The notes: generated from the letters alone by a model not told the origin. 64,000 nt of DNA from Clostridiales bacterium (GCA_009911365.1 QXXF01000024.1:1-64000), one strand, 5' to 3'; positions 35,459 through 45,375 are shown, counted from the stretch's first letter. Numbers and translations are program-made.

Positions 35459-37390
35459 ATGAAACAACTTCTGAAAAACCAAAGACTAGCAGTGCGAATC
35501 AGATGACAAACGCAGTAGAATCCAGAGCGGTTATCATTGATAATTATGTGGCATCCGCAGAGCAGCATTTGACAGCTTTTGCGCTCAGCGGTGAAGTCCA
35601 AGATCTCCTAGCAAAGCCGGATGACCCAGGGCTATTAAAAAGGGCACAGCGGTACACGACAGACTTTGCTAATGTCAAGGGTATTTTTGAGGGCTTGTAC
35701 ATCGCGACTCCGGATACATACGTCCTGACTCATACAGAGAAAGGGGCCATAGGTATAACGACCCGCAAGGGCGATTCTCTTGCCACGTTCCAGGATACCA
35801 TCCTGAGCAAACAAGAACTGACCAATCTAGGCATCATGGTGTCTCCAGGAACAGGGAACATGGTGATTTCCATGTACTGCCCGGTTTTTGATAATGGGAA
35901 ATGCATTGGTTACGTAGGCGCAGCGGTTTATGCCAGCCAATTGATGGATTCGCTTTTGGATTTAAAGATGCAAAGTCTTTCAAACAGCGAGTATGTGTTT
36001 ATCAATGTGGACACAGGTGTGTATCTTTATAATCAAAATGAAAAACTACTCAATACGGAAACAACGGACCCAGGGCACCAGGAAATCATACGCCGCATCA
36101 AGAAAAATGGCGGTATCCAACCTGAAACATATATCTATCAAGATAAGCACAATAACCAGCAAATGGTGGTTTACAAATATTTAGAAAACCGTGGATGGGC
36201 GTTTATGGTCCAAGCCGGTTTTGATGAAGTCTATCATTCTGTCACTGCCATGCGTCTTCTGACGGGTTCAGCCTGTGCTGTTGTGACAATGCTGATCATT
36301 TTAGTCATTGTTCTTGTTTTGCGCAGAACTGGAAAAGAATTGATGATTGTAGAAAATGCGATTTCCAGCTTGAGTCAGTTCAGCCTTTCTGCTGACAAGG
36401 ATTTAGAACCGTTTTATGGCAGAAAAGATGAAGTGGGCATGATCGCAGAAGCTGTCCATCTTGTTTGCGGTCATCTGGAAAAAGCGATCGAAGACATCAG
36501 CAGGATCCTGGGAGAAATAGCTAGAGGCTAGCTGGCGATAGATGTTAATCAAAATGAAATATTATATTGGAAGCTTGAAAGTGCTGATCAGCGATCTCCA
36601 GACCATGCATAGAAATTTGACAGAAGTGATGCAGGATATTTCTCCGGTATCGAATCAGGTGAACGAGGAATCGGAACAGCTTTCCTCTAGAACCGACTCT
36701 TTATCAAGAGGGGCTGACGAACAGGCTTCGTCCATACAGAGATTGTCGGACGCTGTCAATTACATCTCTGAGCAAGTGGATACGACCGCATCTCTTGCCA
36801 GTCTCGCAAAAGAAGAGACCTTCCAAGCCCATAAACAAACAGAGGTGTGCAGCGATTACATGAAGGAATTAGTGACCGCTATGAGGACCATCGATGAAAA
36901 GTCTAAAGAAATTAATAAAGTAATAAAGACGATCGATGATATCGCCTCCCAAACAAATCTCCTGGCTTTGAACGCTTCCGTAGAGGCGGCTCGAGCAGGT
37001 GAGGCGGGCAAGGGCTTCGCGGTTGTGGCTCACGAGGTCAAAGCTTTGGCTAGCAAGTCCGCAGAAGCGGCTAAGAATACTGCGATATTGATCAAGAGCA
37101 CGGTAGAGGCAGTGGAAACAGGAAACCACGTTTCCGGCATAACGGATCAGTCTCTTCAGGAAGTTGTAGAGAGTGCTAAGAAAGTATCGGACGCAGTGAC
37201 TTTGATCTTTGAATCCACAGGCAACCAATCCTCTGCTGCCGCAGAAATTTCACAAGGACTGGAACGGATCTCCGATGTGGTGCAGACCAACTGTGATGTG
37301 GTCATGGACTCCGTCGCGTCCAGCAGAGATCTTTCTGAACAAGCGAACCAGCTGAAGAGAGAAGTGTCTAAATTCCATTTGAAGAACTGA
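35459..37390 (+). pseudogene. Chemoreceptor (MCP) gene with three lesions
   Basis: ATG 35459 with AAGGAGGG starts MKQLLKNQRLAVRIR and stops at once at 35504-35506; the following frame (TNAVESRAVIIDNYVASAEQ) is a Cache sensor domain that should follow TM1, so TM1 is deleted. A TAG at 36529-36531 interrupts [15 protein letters not shown] in the region after TM2/HAMP. One extra A near 36557-36559 then shifts the frame into YYIGSLKVL and an intact signalling domain ([21 protein letters not shown]). The remaining parts are well preserved, so decay is recent. The ORFs 35503-36531 and 36542-37390 are its pieces. Confidence 0.85.
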
Positions 37391-37538
37391 TGCGCCCGCT
37401 GGATGCACCAGGAAGGAATGAGAATGGCGCAAAGGGAGCGTTTTCAGCGTAGGCTTTCAGGAAAGCTATTAAGTACAAGGAAATGGAAATAGAGGTTCCC
37501 CTGTACTGCTGGAAACCATAGCGTTAGGGATAAGCGAT

Positions 37539-37572
37539 AAGGCGGCTTTCAAGACTGAAAAGCCGCCTTTTT
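37539..37572 (+). terminator. Terminator after the broken chemoreceptor
   Basis: GGCGGCTTT (37541-37549) pairs with AAAGCCGCC (37559-37567), followed by TTTTT. Confidence 0.85.
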
Positions 37573-37583
37573 GTTTTGTAAAA

Positions 37584-38424
37584 GTGAAAAATACGACTGA
37601 AATCCGTTTGAAAATGGTGAAAATCGGGTTCAGAAGAAAGAAACGAAGAATTGAACCCGCTAGTTGGGTACGCCAAGGCGGGTACAAAAAGCAAAAGCCA
37701 TATATTAAACCCGCTGTGTTAAAAAAGGCCAGGAAAGACCGATTATTATCATACAGTGAGCGAAAAAAATGAATCCGGGCAATGGCGGCAAAAAAAGAAA
37801 TACATCAGACGTGAAAATATAGAATTAGTAAAAGCTTTACAAAATAAAAAACTGCGAACAACGCAACTTCGAGAAGCAAGGAAAAGGTTGAAAGCTGTGC
37901 AAGGCTGCCGAAAGGCTTATGAAGGGGAGTGCACATGCGTATGCAGCGAACCCTTGAAAGGGCGATATGGAAATAATGACGTATATTATTGCAAAGATTG
38001 GGACGAGGAAATCAAAACTTGGGTTGCGCAAAATGAACGATATAATACAAAAAATATCCAACATAAAGTGTTTATGACAAAGGGAGGAATCTCAGTCCGC
38101 TCAAAGTCGGAGTTATTTATTGCGGATGCTTTGGAGCTGTATCACATTCCATATAAATACGATACAGTCATGGCTTTAGGGGAACGGTCAGTCTCGCCAG
38201 ACTTTAAGATTTTGAGGCCATATGATAAGAAAATCATTTTGTGGGAGCACTATGGGTTAGTAAACAATGAATCCTATCTATCTGATTCAGAGCGCAAAAG
38301 GCGCACTTATAAGGAACACGGATTTGTGCCTTGGGATAATTTGATCGAGACTTATGACCAGAAAAACGGTTCGATCGACATCCGGACAATCGACACCTTG
38401 ATTCAAGGATTTCTTCTGCTTTGA
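37584..38424 (+). pseudogene. PD-(D/E)XK-like nuclease gene split at an A7 run
   Basis: ORF 37584-37772 (basic, MKNTTEIRLKMVKIG...) and ORF 37756-38424 (222 aa) overlap in different frames. The second has no ribosome site, but removing one A from the A7 run at 37763-37769 joins them as SYSERKNESGQW into a ~280-aa protein. The larger part has a coiled basic region and a C-terminal domain with VRSKSELFIADALELY, VSPDFKI and IILWEHYGL, an E...PD...ExH arrangement like PD-(D/E)XK nucleases. Similar proteins are common and uncharacterised in Clostridia. The split may be real, phase-variable or a sequencing indel. Confidence 0.55.
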
Positions 38425-38526
38425 TATGCTTGAGAAGGAAAGGCTGTCTTGTTCAGTGGCAAACGGCAGAGAGCCTTATGACTGCAGATGTTCAGAGAGA
38501 TAAGGAAAGAGACAAAAGTATTTAAC

Positions 38527-38538
38527 GAATATTTATTC
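38527..38538. promoter_or_regulatory. ARG-box-like operator before argC
   Basis: GAATATTTATTC has perfectly symmetric arms and matches the core of ArgR/AhrC sites. It lies about 20 bp upstream of the argC -35. Confidence 0.55.
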
Positions 38539-38558
38539 AAAATAAATAATAAAAACTA

Positions 38559-38587
38559 TTGATTTCTTCCAAGGAAAGGTTTATGAT
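38559..38587 (+). promoter_or_regulatory. Promoter of argCJBD
   Basis: TTGATT (38559-38564), 17 bp, TATGAT (38582-38587), about 74 nt before argC. Confidence 0.6.
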
Positions 38588-38660
38588 AGGGAGTATGTTT
38601 TTTCAAAAATATGAGAGATATTGACTATAGTGATATCAATGGAGCAGCAAAGGAGATGAC

Positions 38661-39620
38661 ATGAAGAAAAAAATCAAAGTTTTTATTGACGGCGGAGAAG
38701 GCACCACAGGCCTGAAAATCCACCAGAGGTTTGAAAATCGACAGGATTTGGAACTTTTACATATTGAAGAGGATCGGCGAAAGGACCCCGAAGAGCGAAG
38801 GCGGCTGATCAATCAGTCGGATGTCACGTTCTTGTGCCTGCCGGACGCAGCGGCTAGGCAGGCAGTGACGCTGGTAGACAAAGAGAATGATTATACAAAG
38901 ATCATAGATGCTTCCACCGCCCATCGGACGGAAGAGGGCTGGGCGTACGGCTTCCCGGAGTTGTCTGCGGAGCACAGGAAGGCACTGAAAACAGCAAGGA
39001 GAGTGGCGGTGCCAGGGTGCTATGCCAGCGGATTTATTTCCTGCGTGTATCCATTGGTAAAGGCAGGGGTGATCCCAAAGGATTATCCTCTTACCTGCCA
39101 TGGGGTTTCCGGTTACAGCGGTGCGGGGAAAAAGATGATCGCCATTATGGAAGGAAATGACAAGCCACAGGAATGCGAATCACCGAGGCAGTACGCTTTG
39201 AGCCAGGAACACAAGCATTTGCCGGAAATGCAAAAAATATGTGGGCTGGATCACAAGCCTATATTCAATCCTATTGTGGATGATTATTACAGCGGCATGG
39301 TAGTTTCTGTACCGCTTCACACCAGGTGTCTTTCAAAAGCCAAGACTCTGAAAGAGATCCATCAGATCATGACGGACCATTACAAAGGGCAAAGGTTCGT
39401 CAAGGTCATGGAACTCCAGGGAAGTCAACGGCTGGAGGATGGTTTTCTGCCGGCAGACACTTTGGCTGGCACAAACGACATGGAAATTTTCGTGTGTGGG
39501 AATGATCAGCGGATTCTGCTGGCTTCTAGGCTGGACAACTTGGGAAAAGGTGCGTCCGGCGCAGCGGTCCAGTGTATGAACATCATGATGGGCATGGATG
39601 AAACCACAGGACTGCTGTAG
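38661..39620 (+). CDS. argC: N-acetyl-gamma-glutamyl-phosphate reductase
   Basis: A 319-aa type-2 (short) ArgC. It reduces N-acetylglutamyl phosphate to the semialdehyde with NADPH, step 3 of arginine synthesis. VFIDGGEGTTGLKI is the nucleotide-binding N-terminus of the short type and VPGCYASGF holds the catalytic Cys (C120). AAGGAGATG lies before ATG 38661. First gene of argCJBD; a 163-nt gap with a hairpin follows. Confidence 0.95.
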   Translation: MKKKIKVFIDGGEGTTGLKIHQRFENRQDLELLHIEEDRRKDPEERRRLINQSDVTFLCLPDAAARQAVTLVDKENDYTKIIDASTAHRTEEGWAYGFPELSAEHRKALKTARRVAVPGCYASGFISCVYPLVKAGVIPKDYPLTCHGVSGYSGAGKKMIAIMEGNDKPQECESPRQYALSQEHKHLPEMQKICGLDHKPIFNPIVDDYYSGMVVSVPLHTRCLSKAKTLKEIHQIMTDHYKGQRFVKVMELQGSQRLEDGFLPADTLAGTNDMEIFVCGNDQRILLASRLDNLGKGASGAAVQCMNIMMGMDETTGLL

Positions 39621-39783
39621 GGCTGAGGCACAGGGGATGAAACCCGCTGCGCTGGGGCCTGACTCGCTTATCTAGAAATAAGCACTGATGGCATCCTGGA
39701 AATATTGGAAATGACATTCCAGGCCACCACTTTTAAACAATCATCTTCCACAATCACAAAAAGGCAATAGGAGAAAATCAAAA

Positions 39784-41010
39784 ATGGAACATATAACATA
39801 TATAGAAGGCGGCGTTTGTGCGCCAAAGGGATTCAAAGCTTCAGGGATCCATTGTGGGATTCGTTCGCACAATCCCGAGAAAAAGGATCTAGCACTGATC
39901 GTAAGCGAAAAACTATGCAATGCGGCGGCTGTTTATACGACCAATAAAGTGAAAGGTGCGCCGCTGCTTGTCACAAAAGAACATTTAAAAAACGGGAAAG
40001 CCAAGGCTATCATCTGCAACAGTGGAAACGCCAACACCTGTGCGCCAGGGGGCGAAGAATTAGCAAGAAAGACGTGTGCGCTGACAGCAGCGCATATTGA
40101 CGCAAAGGAACAGGACATCATCGTCTGCTCCACTGGCGTGATCGGGGAACCCCTTTCCATAGAGCCTTTTGAAAAGGGCATGGGACAGCTGGTGGAAACG
40201 CTCAGTGAACAGGGTGGGACCATGGCGGCGGAGGCCATGATGACCACGGATACTGTTTCCAAAGAATGCGCCGTGGAATTTGAAATTAGCGGGACCGTAT
40301 GCCGTTTGGGAGCGGCCGCCAAGGGAAGCGGTATGATCGACCCCAACATGGCGACCATGCTTTCCTTTATCACCACAGACGCGGCAATTTCCTCGGAACT
40401 GCTGCAAAAGGCTTTGTCAGAGGACATTGCGGATACTTACAACCAACTGAGCGTGGACGGTGACACCTCCACAAATGATACTGTTGCCATTTTAGCTAAC
40501 GGCATGGCAGGCAACACAGAGATCACAGAAGAAGGCGAGGATTTCACATGTTTTACCAAAGCCTTGTGGATGGTGAATTCGGTACTGGTCAAGAAACTGG
40601 CGAGAGACGGAGAAGGGGCTACGAAACTGATCGAATGTGAAGTCAAGGGTGCGCCTGACAAGGAAACGGCCCGCTGCCTTTCCAAATCCGTTATCAGATC
40701 GGATCTTCTGAAAGCGGCCATGTTCGGCCAAGATGCCAACTGGGGGCGGGTGCTGTGCGCATTGGGCTACGCTGAGGCGGACTTTGATGCCAGTGACATC
40801 CAGGTGGAAATCCGTTCTGCGAAAGGGACTGTGAAAGTTTGCGAGCATTCCGCCCTTTTCCCTCATAGCGAGGAAGCGGCGGCAGAGGTTTTATCGGAAA
40901 AAGAGATCCAAATCATAGTGGATCTGAACCAAGGCGAGGAAAATGCGGCCGCATGGGGCTGTGATTTGACTTATGACTATGTTAAAATAAATGGGGATTA
41001 TCGTTCATAA
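39784..41010 (+). CDS. argJ: Bifunctional ornithine acetyltransferase / N-acetylglutamate synthase
   Basis: A 408-aa ArgJ, steps 1 and 5 of the cyclic arginine pathway. The protein self-cleaves before the catalytic Thr in [10 protein letters not shown] (T191), the family's alpha/beta junction, and the substrate region GSGMIDPN is intact. The usual C-terminal end is present. It overlaps nothing; argB follows after 10 nt with GGAGG. The presence of ArgJ explains the lack of argA and argE here. Confidence 0.95.
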   Translation: MEHITYIEGGVCAPKGFKASGIHCGIRSHNPEKKDLALIVSEKLCNAAAVYTTNKVKGAPLLVTKEHLKNGKAKAIICNSGNANTCAPGGEELARKTCALTAAHIDAKEQDIIVCSTGVIGEPLSIEPFEKGMGQLVETLSEQGGTMAAEAMMTTDTVSKECAVEFEISGTVCRLGAAAKGSGMIDPNMATMLSFITTDAAISSELLQKALSEDIADTYNQLSVDGDTSTNDTVAILANGMAGNTEITEEGEDFTCFTKALWMVNSVLVKKLARDGEGATKLIECEVKGAPDKETARCLSKSVIRSDLLKAAMFGQDANWGRVLCALGYAEADFDASDIQVEIRSAKGTVKVCEHSALFPHSEEAAAEVLSEKEIQIIVDLNQGEENAAAWGCDLTYDYVKINGDYRS

Positions 41011-41020
41011 GGAGGGGCAA

Positions 41021-41917
41021 GTGGTACAGCAGAAATACTTGGACAGAGCAGAAGTCCTGATCGAAGCGCTGCCGTATATCCAGAGATTCAACAGAAAGAT
41101 CATTGTGATCAAATACGGCGGCAGCGCTATGCTGGACGCGGAGTTAAAGAAAAAAGTCATCCAAGACGTGGTGCTTTTAAAGCTAGTGGGTTTCAAGCCC
41201 ATCATCGTCCACGGCGGGGGAAAGGAGATCAGCCGCTGGGTAGGAAAAGTTGGCATGGAGCCTCATTTTGTCAATGGCCTGCGGGTCACGGACGAGGATA
41301 CCATGGAACTGGTGGAAATGGTCTTGGGAAAAGTCAATAAAGAGCTTGTGACCCTGGTCCAATCTTTAGGGGTGAAAGCTGCGGGCATCAGCGGAAAAGA
41401 TGGCGGGATGCTCCAGGTTTCCAGAAAGCTTTCCGGCGGAGAAAACATTGGTTACGTGGGTCAAGTGGAGCAGGTGGATCCAAAGGTGCTGTATGATTTG
41501 CTGGAAAAGGACTTTCTGCCTATCGTCTTTCCGGTTGGCATGGACGCAGCATTCAAAACTTATAATATTAATGCGGATGATGCGGCATGCGCCATTGCGA
41601 AAGCTGTCAATGCGGAAAAGCTGGCGTTCTTGACAGATATCGACGGCGTGTATAAAGATCCAGCGGATCCCGCCACCATTATCCCAGAACTGTACGTGAG
41701 CGAAGCCGAGCAGCTGATCAAAGATGGTTACATAGGCGGAGGCATGCTGCCAAAGCTGAACAACTGTATTGATGCCATACAAAACGGCGTTTCCAGAGTG
41801 CATATCCTAGACGGACGGATCCCTCACAGCGTGTTGCTGGAAATTTTTACGGACAAAGGAGCCGGAACGGCCATTTTATGTGAAAGAGAGGCGAAATACT
41901 ATCATGAAGAAGATTGA
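41021..41917 (+). CDS. argB: Acetylglutamate kinase
   Basis: A ~298-aa amino-acid kinase, step 2 of arginine synthesis. Motifs: VIKYGGSAM (phosphate loop), VHGGGKEI, and the C-terminal [13 protein letters not shown]...[12 protein letters not shown] prefer GTG 41021, 5 nt after GGAGG, to the ATG at 40991 inside argJ. The N-terminal helix ([20 protein letters not shown]) is that of the arginine-inhibited hexameric type, so feedback control by arginine is likely. Confidence 0.94.
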   Translation: MVQQKYLDRAEVLIEALPYIQRFNRKIIVIKYGGSAMLDAELKKKVIQDVVLLKLVGFKPIIVHGGGKEISRWVGKVGMEPHFVNGLRVTDEDTMELVEMVLGKVNKELVTLVQSLGVKAAGISGKDGGMLQVSRKLSGGENIGYVGQVEQVDPKVLYDLLEKDFLPIVFPVGMDAAFKTYNINADDAACAIAKAVNAEKLAFLTDIDGVYKDPADPATIIPELYVSEAEQLIKDGYIGGGMLPKLNNCIDAIQNGVSRVHILDGRIPHSVLLEIFTDKGAGTAILCEREAKYYHEED

Positions 41918-43079
41918 TGTGAAAACAATGGACCAGGAGAAAATCGTCGGCAGTTATGCCCGCTATGACCTGGTAGCGGATCACGGAAAAGGTGCCATCT
42001 GCGTGGATGAGGATGGGAAAGAATATATCGATTTTACAGCAGGGATCGGCGTCAATTCCTTAGGTTTTTGTGACGAAGGCTGGATCAAGGCGGTGACAAA
42101 GCAGCTGAAAAAGCTGCAGCATGCGTCCAATCTATTTTATACCGAGCCTCAGACAAGGGTAGCCGACATCCTGACACGGCGGACTGGCCTGAAAAAGGTG
42201 TTTTTCGCCAATTCTGGGGCAGAGGCTAACGAGGCTGCCATGAAAGTGGCGAGAAAGTACAGCAATAACAAATATGGAAACGATATCAACTGGATCATGA
42301 CCTTGGAAAACTCCTTCCATGGAAGAACCATGGCGGCCATCACTGCTACGGGACAGGATAGCTATCACAAAGAATTTTACCCGTTTCTAAAGCATTCTAT
42401 TTACTGTCAACCAAATGATTTGGAGGACCTGCGCCGCAAGGTGACGGATAAGACCTGTGCCATCATGCTGGAAATCATCCAAGGCGAGGGCGGCGTGGAA
42501 AATTTGGAGCCAGACTTTGTAAAAGAAGTAGAGGAGCTGTGCCGCCAGAAAGACATGGTGTTCATTGTTGATGAAGTGCAAACTGGCATCGGAAGGACAG
42601 GCAAGCTGTTCGCCTATGAATATTTTGGCGTGAGACCGGATATCGTCACTTTTGCCAAGGGCATTGGCGGCGGGCTTCCTATTGGCGGGGCCTTGTTCGG
42701 GGAAAAGGTTTGTGACGTGCTGCGGCCAGGAAATCACGGGACCACTTACGGCGGAAACCCAGTGGCCTGCGCCGGTGCTTTGGAAGTGCTGGGCCGCATG
42801 GATGAAGCTTTTCTCAAGGAAGTGGAGGAAAAGGGAGCGTACATGAAAGAAAAGCTTTCTGCCCTTCCTCAGGTAGCTTCTGTTTCCGGCATGGGGTTGA
42901 TGATCGGCGTGGAACTGAAGGAAAAGAATGCGAAAAAAGTGGTGGATCAGGCTCTGGCACAAGGTTTGATGACCCTTACTGCCAAAGAAAAGATCAGGCT
43001 GCTACCGCCGCTGACCATCACATATGAAGAAATTGACAAGGGCCTAAAGATCCTGGAACGCATCTTAGCGCTTGCCTGA
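41904..43079 (+). CDS. argD: Acetylornithine aminotransferase
   Basis: A 391-aa class-III PLP aminotransferase, step 4. Motifs: [41 protein letters not shown] and [13 protein letters not shown] with the PLP lysine. ATG 41904 overlaps argB by 14 nt with AGAGAGG upstream; last gene of the operon. argF/argG/argH for conversion of ornithine to arginine are not in the window. Confidence 0.94.
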   Translation: MKKIDVKTMDQEKIVGSYARYDLVADHGKGAICVDEDGKEYIDFTAGIGVNSLGFCDEGWIKAVTKQLKKLQHASNLFYTEPQTRVADILTRRTGLKKVFFANSGAEANEAAMKVARKYSNNKYGNDINWIMTLENSFHGRTMAAITATGQDSYHKEFYPFLKHSIYCQPNDLEDLRRKVTDKTCAIMLEIIQGEGGVENLEPDFVKEVEELCRQKDMVFIVDEVQTGIGRTGKLFAYEYFGVRPDIVTFAKGIGGGLPIGGALFGEKVCDVLRPGNHGTTYGGNPVACAGALEVLGRMDEAFLKEVEEKGAYMKEKLSALPQVASVSGMGLMIGVELKEKNAKKVVDQALAQGLMTLTAKEKIRLLPPLTITYEEIDKGLKILERILALA

Positions 43080-43222
43080 GCGTTGTGGCTTCCAATTTCA
43101 AATTTGACCTAAAATAGTTTCCAGCCAGACGGAATAAAACCACCTGGATTTGCGCATAAATAAGATATGCGAATCAGCATCAAAACGCTAAAGGGGAGCA
43201 AAGGAACGCGAGGACCTTATTG

Positions 43223-43993
43223 ATGGCAAACAAGGTGGAAATTTGTGGTGTGAACACAGCGAAGCTGCCGCGCTACAAGGACAAAGAGATGATGGAAATG
43301 ATCGAAAAAGTCAAGGCTGGAGATGAAGAGGTAAGGGAAGAGTTCATAAAAGGGAATCTGCGTCTTGTACTTTCTGTGATCCAAAGGTTCAACAACCGGG
43401 GCGAAAACCCGGATGACCTATTTCAGGTCGGGTGTATCGGGCTGATCAAGGCCCTGGACAATTTTGATACGTCTCACGGCGTAAAGTTCAGTACTTACGC
43501 AGTGCCTATGATCATTGGGGAAGTGAGACGGTATCTGCGGGACAATAACAGCATCCGCGTGTCTAGATCGCTTCGGGACACAGCCTACAAAGCACTGCAG
43601 GCAAAGGAGAAGCTTTCTAGGGATATGCTGCGGGAACCCACTGTGACGGAAATCGCCAAGGAGTTGGATCTAAAGCGAGAGGATGTGGTGCTAGCCCTGG
43701 ACTCCATCCAGGATCCCATTTCTCTGTTCGAGCCGGTGTTTCATGATAATGGCGACGCAGTCTATGTGATGGATCAGGTCAAAGATATGAAAAACACGGA
43801 TGCCAAATGGATCGAAAATATTTCTCTGTCAGAGGCCATGAAAAAGCTTTCTCCTAGGGAAAGGAACATCCTTACCATGCGGTTTTTTGAGGGAAAGACC
43901 CAGATGGAAGTGGCGGAGGAGATCTCTATCAGCCAGGCACAGGTGTCTCGGCTGGAGAAGAACGCGCTGAAGTATATGCGGAAATATGTATAG
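43223..43993 (+). CDS. sigG: RNA polymerase sigma-G, forespore
   Basis: A 256-aa forespore sigma factor. The sigma-G-specific N-terminus NKVEICGVNTAKLP is present, with regions 2 (GNLRLVLSVIQRFNNRGEN, DNFDTSHGVKFSTYAVPMI), 3 and 4 (MEVAEEISISQAQVSRLEK). ATG 43223 with GAGGA upstream. In Bacillus and most Clostridia it directly follows sigE; here about 8 kb intervenes. I saw no clear sigma-F/G promoter upstream. Confidence 0.95.
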   Translation: MANKVEICGVNTAKLPRYKDKEMMEMIEKVKAGDEEVREEFIKGNLRLVLSVIQRFNNRGENPDDLFQVGCIGLIKALDNFDTSHGVKFSTYAVPMIIGEVRRYLRDNNSIRVSRSLRDTAYKALQAKEKLSRDMLREPTVTEIAKELDLKREDVVLALDSIQDPISLFEPVFHDNGDAVYVMDQVKDMKNTDAKWIENISLSEAMKKLSPRERNILTMRFFEGKTQMEVAEEISISQAQVSRLEKNALKYMRKYV

Positions 43994-44070
43994 CGGGAGT
44001 GTTTTGTTTTGGGAACTGGTCCTCGGGGGATGTCCCCCTGCGGAGGTTCCCGCCACAAAACACTCCCGCT
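43992..44070 (+). terminator. 79-nt multi-stem hairpin after sigG
   Basis: A perfect 16-bp outer stem (43992-44007 with 44055-44070) encloses GGGAAC/GTTCCC (44011-44016, 44046-44051) and a GGGGG/CCCCC hairpin. Nearly every base can pair. It is followed by GGGCTTTTGG, so it may act as terminator, but the size and order are unusual. Confidence 0.65.
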
Positions 44071-44282
44071 GGGCTTTTGGAATAGTGTGGGAAAAGGTGG
44101 TTTTGTCCTAGCTGCTATCCTTGGACTTGCGGCCTTAGCTGTAATGGAAAAATGGACAGCCGAGCCGAAGTCGGAGGGGTGAAAGGAAAGAGCGTTGTGA
44201 AGACAGTCTGCGCAAGAACTTCCTGCTAGGTTTTTAGCGCAGTATGAGGGTGGAAAATTTCGATTGTATTGTAAAAAAATTC

Positions 44283-44311
44283 TGGACAAATGCGAAATTT
44301 TCTGATATTAT
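44283..44311 (+). promoter_or_regulatory. Promoter of the cobalamin riboswitch transcript
   Basis: TGGACA (44283-44288), 17 bp, TATTAT (44306-44311). Transcription would start just before the riboswitch. Confidence 0.55.
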
Positions 44312-44324
44312 AAAAAAGAACTAA

Positions 44325-44475
44325 ATATCTCATAGAATGTAAGGAAGTTCGGTGAAAATCCGGCGCAGGCTTGCCCCTACTGTAAGCGGGGACGATGAAA
44401 CGATATGCCATTGCGAAATAGCGAGAAGGCGTTTCAGAGGAGGAACCGCGAGCCAGGAAACTTTATTTTGTGAGG
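44325..44475 (+). ncRNA. Cobalamin riboswitch
   Basis: Conserved blocks appear in order: GTTCGGTGAAAATCCGGCGC, CCCCTACTGTAAGCGGGGA, TGCCATTG, GAAATAGCGAGAAGGCG and the B12 box GCGAGCCAGGAAAC. These match the AdoCbl riboswitch class. Binding should shut off the downstream transcript. A GGAGGAG site lies about 70 nt further on, but only short frames follow (see 44575-44784). Confidence 0.93.
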
Positions 44476-44574
44476 AGCAAAAAACGATCTTTGGGTAAGA
44501 AGATGGAGGTTATTTTCTTTTATGGGTAAAACTTCTGCCAGGATCTGGAGGAGTTTTTTGTTGTTTTATGGAAA

Positions 44575-44784
44575 ATGCTGCTCTCGATCTACATAGAATT
44601 GCGAGAGATTCACCACGACAAGCGGTGTGCGTTGCTTGCCTGCTGGTTTCGCAGGCTGGCTCAATTCTATTTTACTATTGCCTTTTCATCCGCAAAGGTG
44701 GGAAAACAGGATATGAAAAACGATTTCCTGCCTTTGCTCCTTTATTTTTTGGCAGCTTTTTATGACCAAAAATATCATGATTAA
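44575..44784 (+). CDS. Possible 69-aa ORF downstream of the B12 riboswitch
   Basis: ATG 44575 begins MLLSIYIELREIHHDKRCAL and ends AAFYDQKYHD, with a hydrophobic middle. A second frame from ATG 44568 (65 aa) overlaps it completely. GGAGGAG lies 22 nt upstream, too far for either. I recognise no cobalt or B12 protein. It may be the remains of the regulated gene. Confidence 0.3.
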   Translation: MLLSIYIELREIHHDKRCALLACWFRRLAQFYFTIAFSSAKVGKQDMKNDFLPLLLYFLAAFYDQKYHD

Positions 44785-44839
44785 TTAGGAAGTGACTTAC
44801 AAAATTGATTTGAAAAAATCGATTCTTTTGAGAAAATAG

Positions 44840-44868
44840 TTGACTTTAATTATATAACACGTTATCAT
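44840..44868 (+). promoter_or_regulatory. Promoter of the 51-aa peptide gene
   Basis: TTGACT (44840-44845), 17 bp, TATCAT (44863-44868), in AT-rich DNA and 41 nt before the start codon. Confidence 0.65.
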
Positions 44869-44909
44869 AATAAAGTGAATATGGACAGTTTGATAAAGGA
44901 GAATCCAAT

Positions 44910-45065
44910 ATGATGATTTTAGTGAAAGATGATAATGGAAATGTTGTTCTGGAGAGAGAAATCAAAAAAGAAGAAGTATTGCTGAAAGTATGCATAAGAG
45001 ATGACAATCTCATGAGCGGTACGGGGGAATGCAGCTTGGAGCAAGTTTCCGGGGCCTACCATTAA
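44910..45065 (+). CDS. 51-aa small protein of unknown function
   Basis: ATG 44910 follows AAAGGAGA, and the gene has its own promoter and strong terminator, so it is a real transcription unit despite its size. The product starts MMILVKDDNGNVVLEREI, is rich in Lys/Glu/Asp in the first half, has two Cys, and ends LMSGTGECSLEQVSGAYH. A charged leader with a small Cys/Ser-containing C-terminus could suit a modified peptide precursor, but no modification genes are nearby. Function unknown. Confidence 0.6.
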   Translation: MMILVKDDNGNVVLEREIKKEEVLLKVCIRDDNLMSGTGECSLEQVSGAYH

Positions 45066-45093
45066 GGTTCAGCTGATAGAAAAGTAGGAAAAT

Positions 45094-45138
45094 AAAAGCC
45101 ATGTTCTGTCAAAACGATTGACGGGATATGGCTTTTTT
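45094..45138 (+). terminator. Terminator of the 51-aa gene
   Basis: An 18-bp stem with three wobble pairs (AAAGCCAT... with ...ATGGCTTT) and a 5-nt loop, followed by a T-run to 45138. Confidence 0.88.
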
Positions 45139-45255
45139 ATGTATGGAGGAAATATCGTTTGCGATATTTTCGGAATACCAATAAAATCTACTGCTGAAAG
45201 AAAATCGATGAAGATGATCCTGTTCTATCTCAGGCAGAAAAGCACATGTTTCTAA

Positions 45256-45375
45256 GATTTTGCGACCTCATAGCGAGAATGTACGAATATAAGTATATGG
45301 ATATGCGTATATTATAGACTGAAAATCGAAAAGAATTTACGATAAAATATGCGTATAGAAATGAGGTCGCAAATC
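45256..45375. repeat. Inverted repeat flanking the xre promoter region
   Basis: GATTTTGCGACCTCAT (45256-45271) is inverted at 45361-45375 as ATGAGGTCGCAAATC (one base shorter). Between them, ATATGCGTATA occurs twice in direct orientation (45301-45311, 45347-45357). The right arm contains the GAGGT ribosome site of the XRE gene. These are candidate operators or an RNA hairpin that masks translation. Confidence 0.6.

Noticed and set aside
39621-39783. Riboswitch or attenuator between argC and argJ
   Set aside because: Only a modest hairpin (CTGGAAAT/ATTCCAG) with no U-tract and no known motif.
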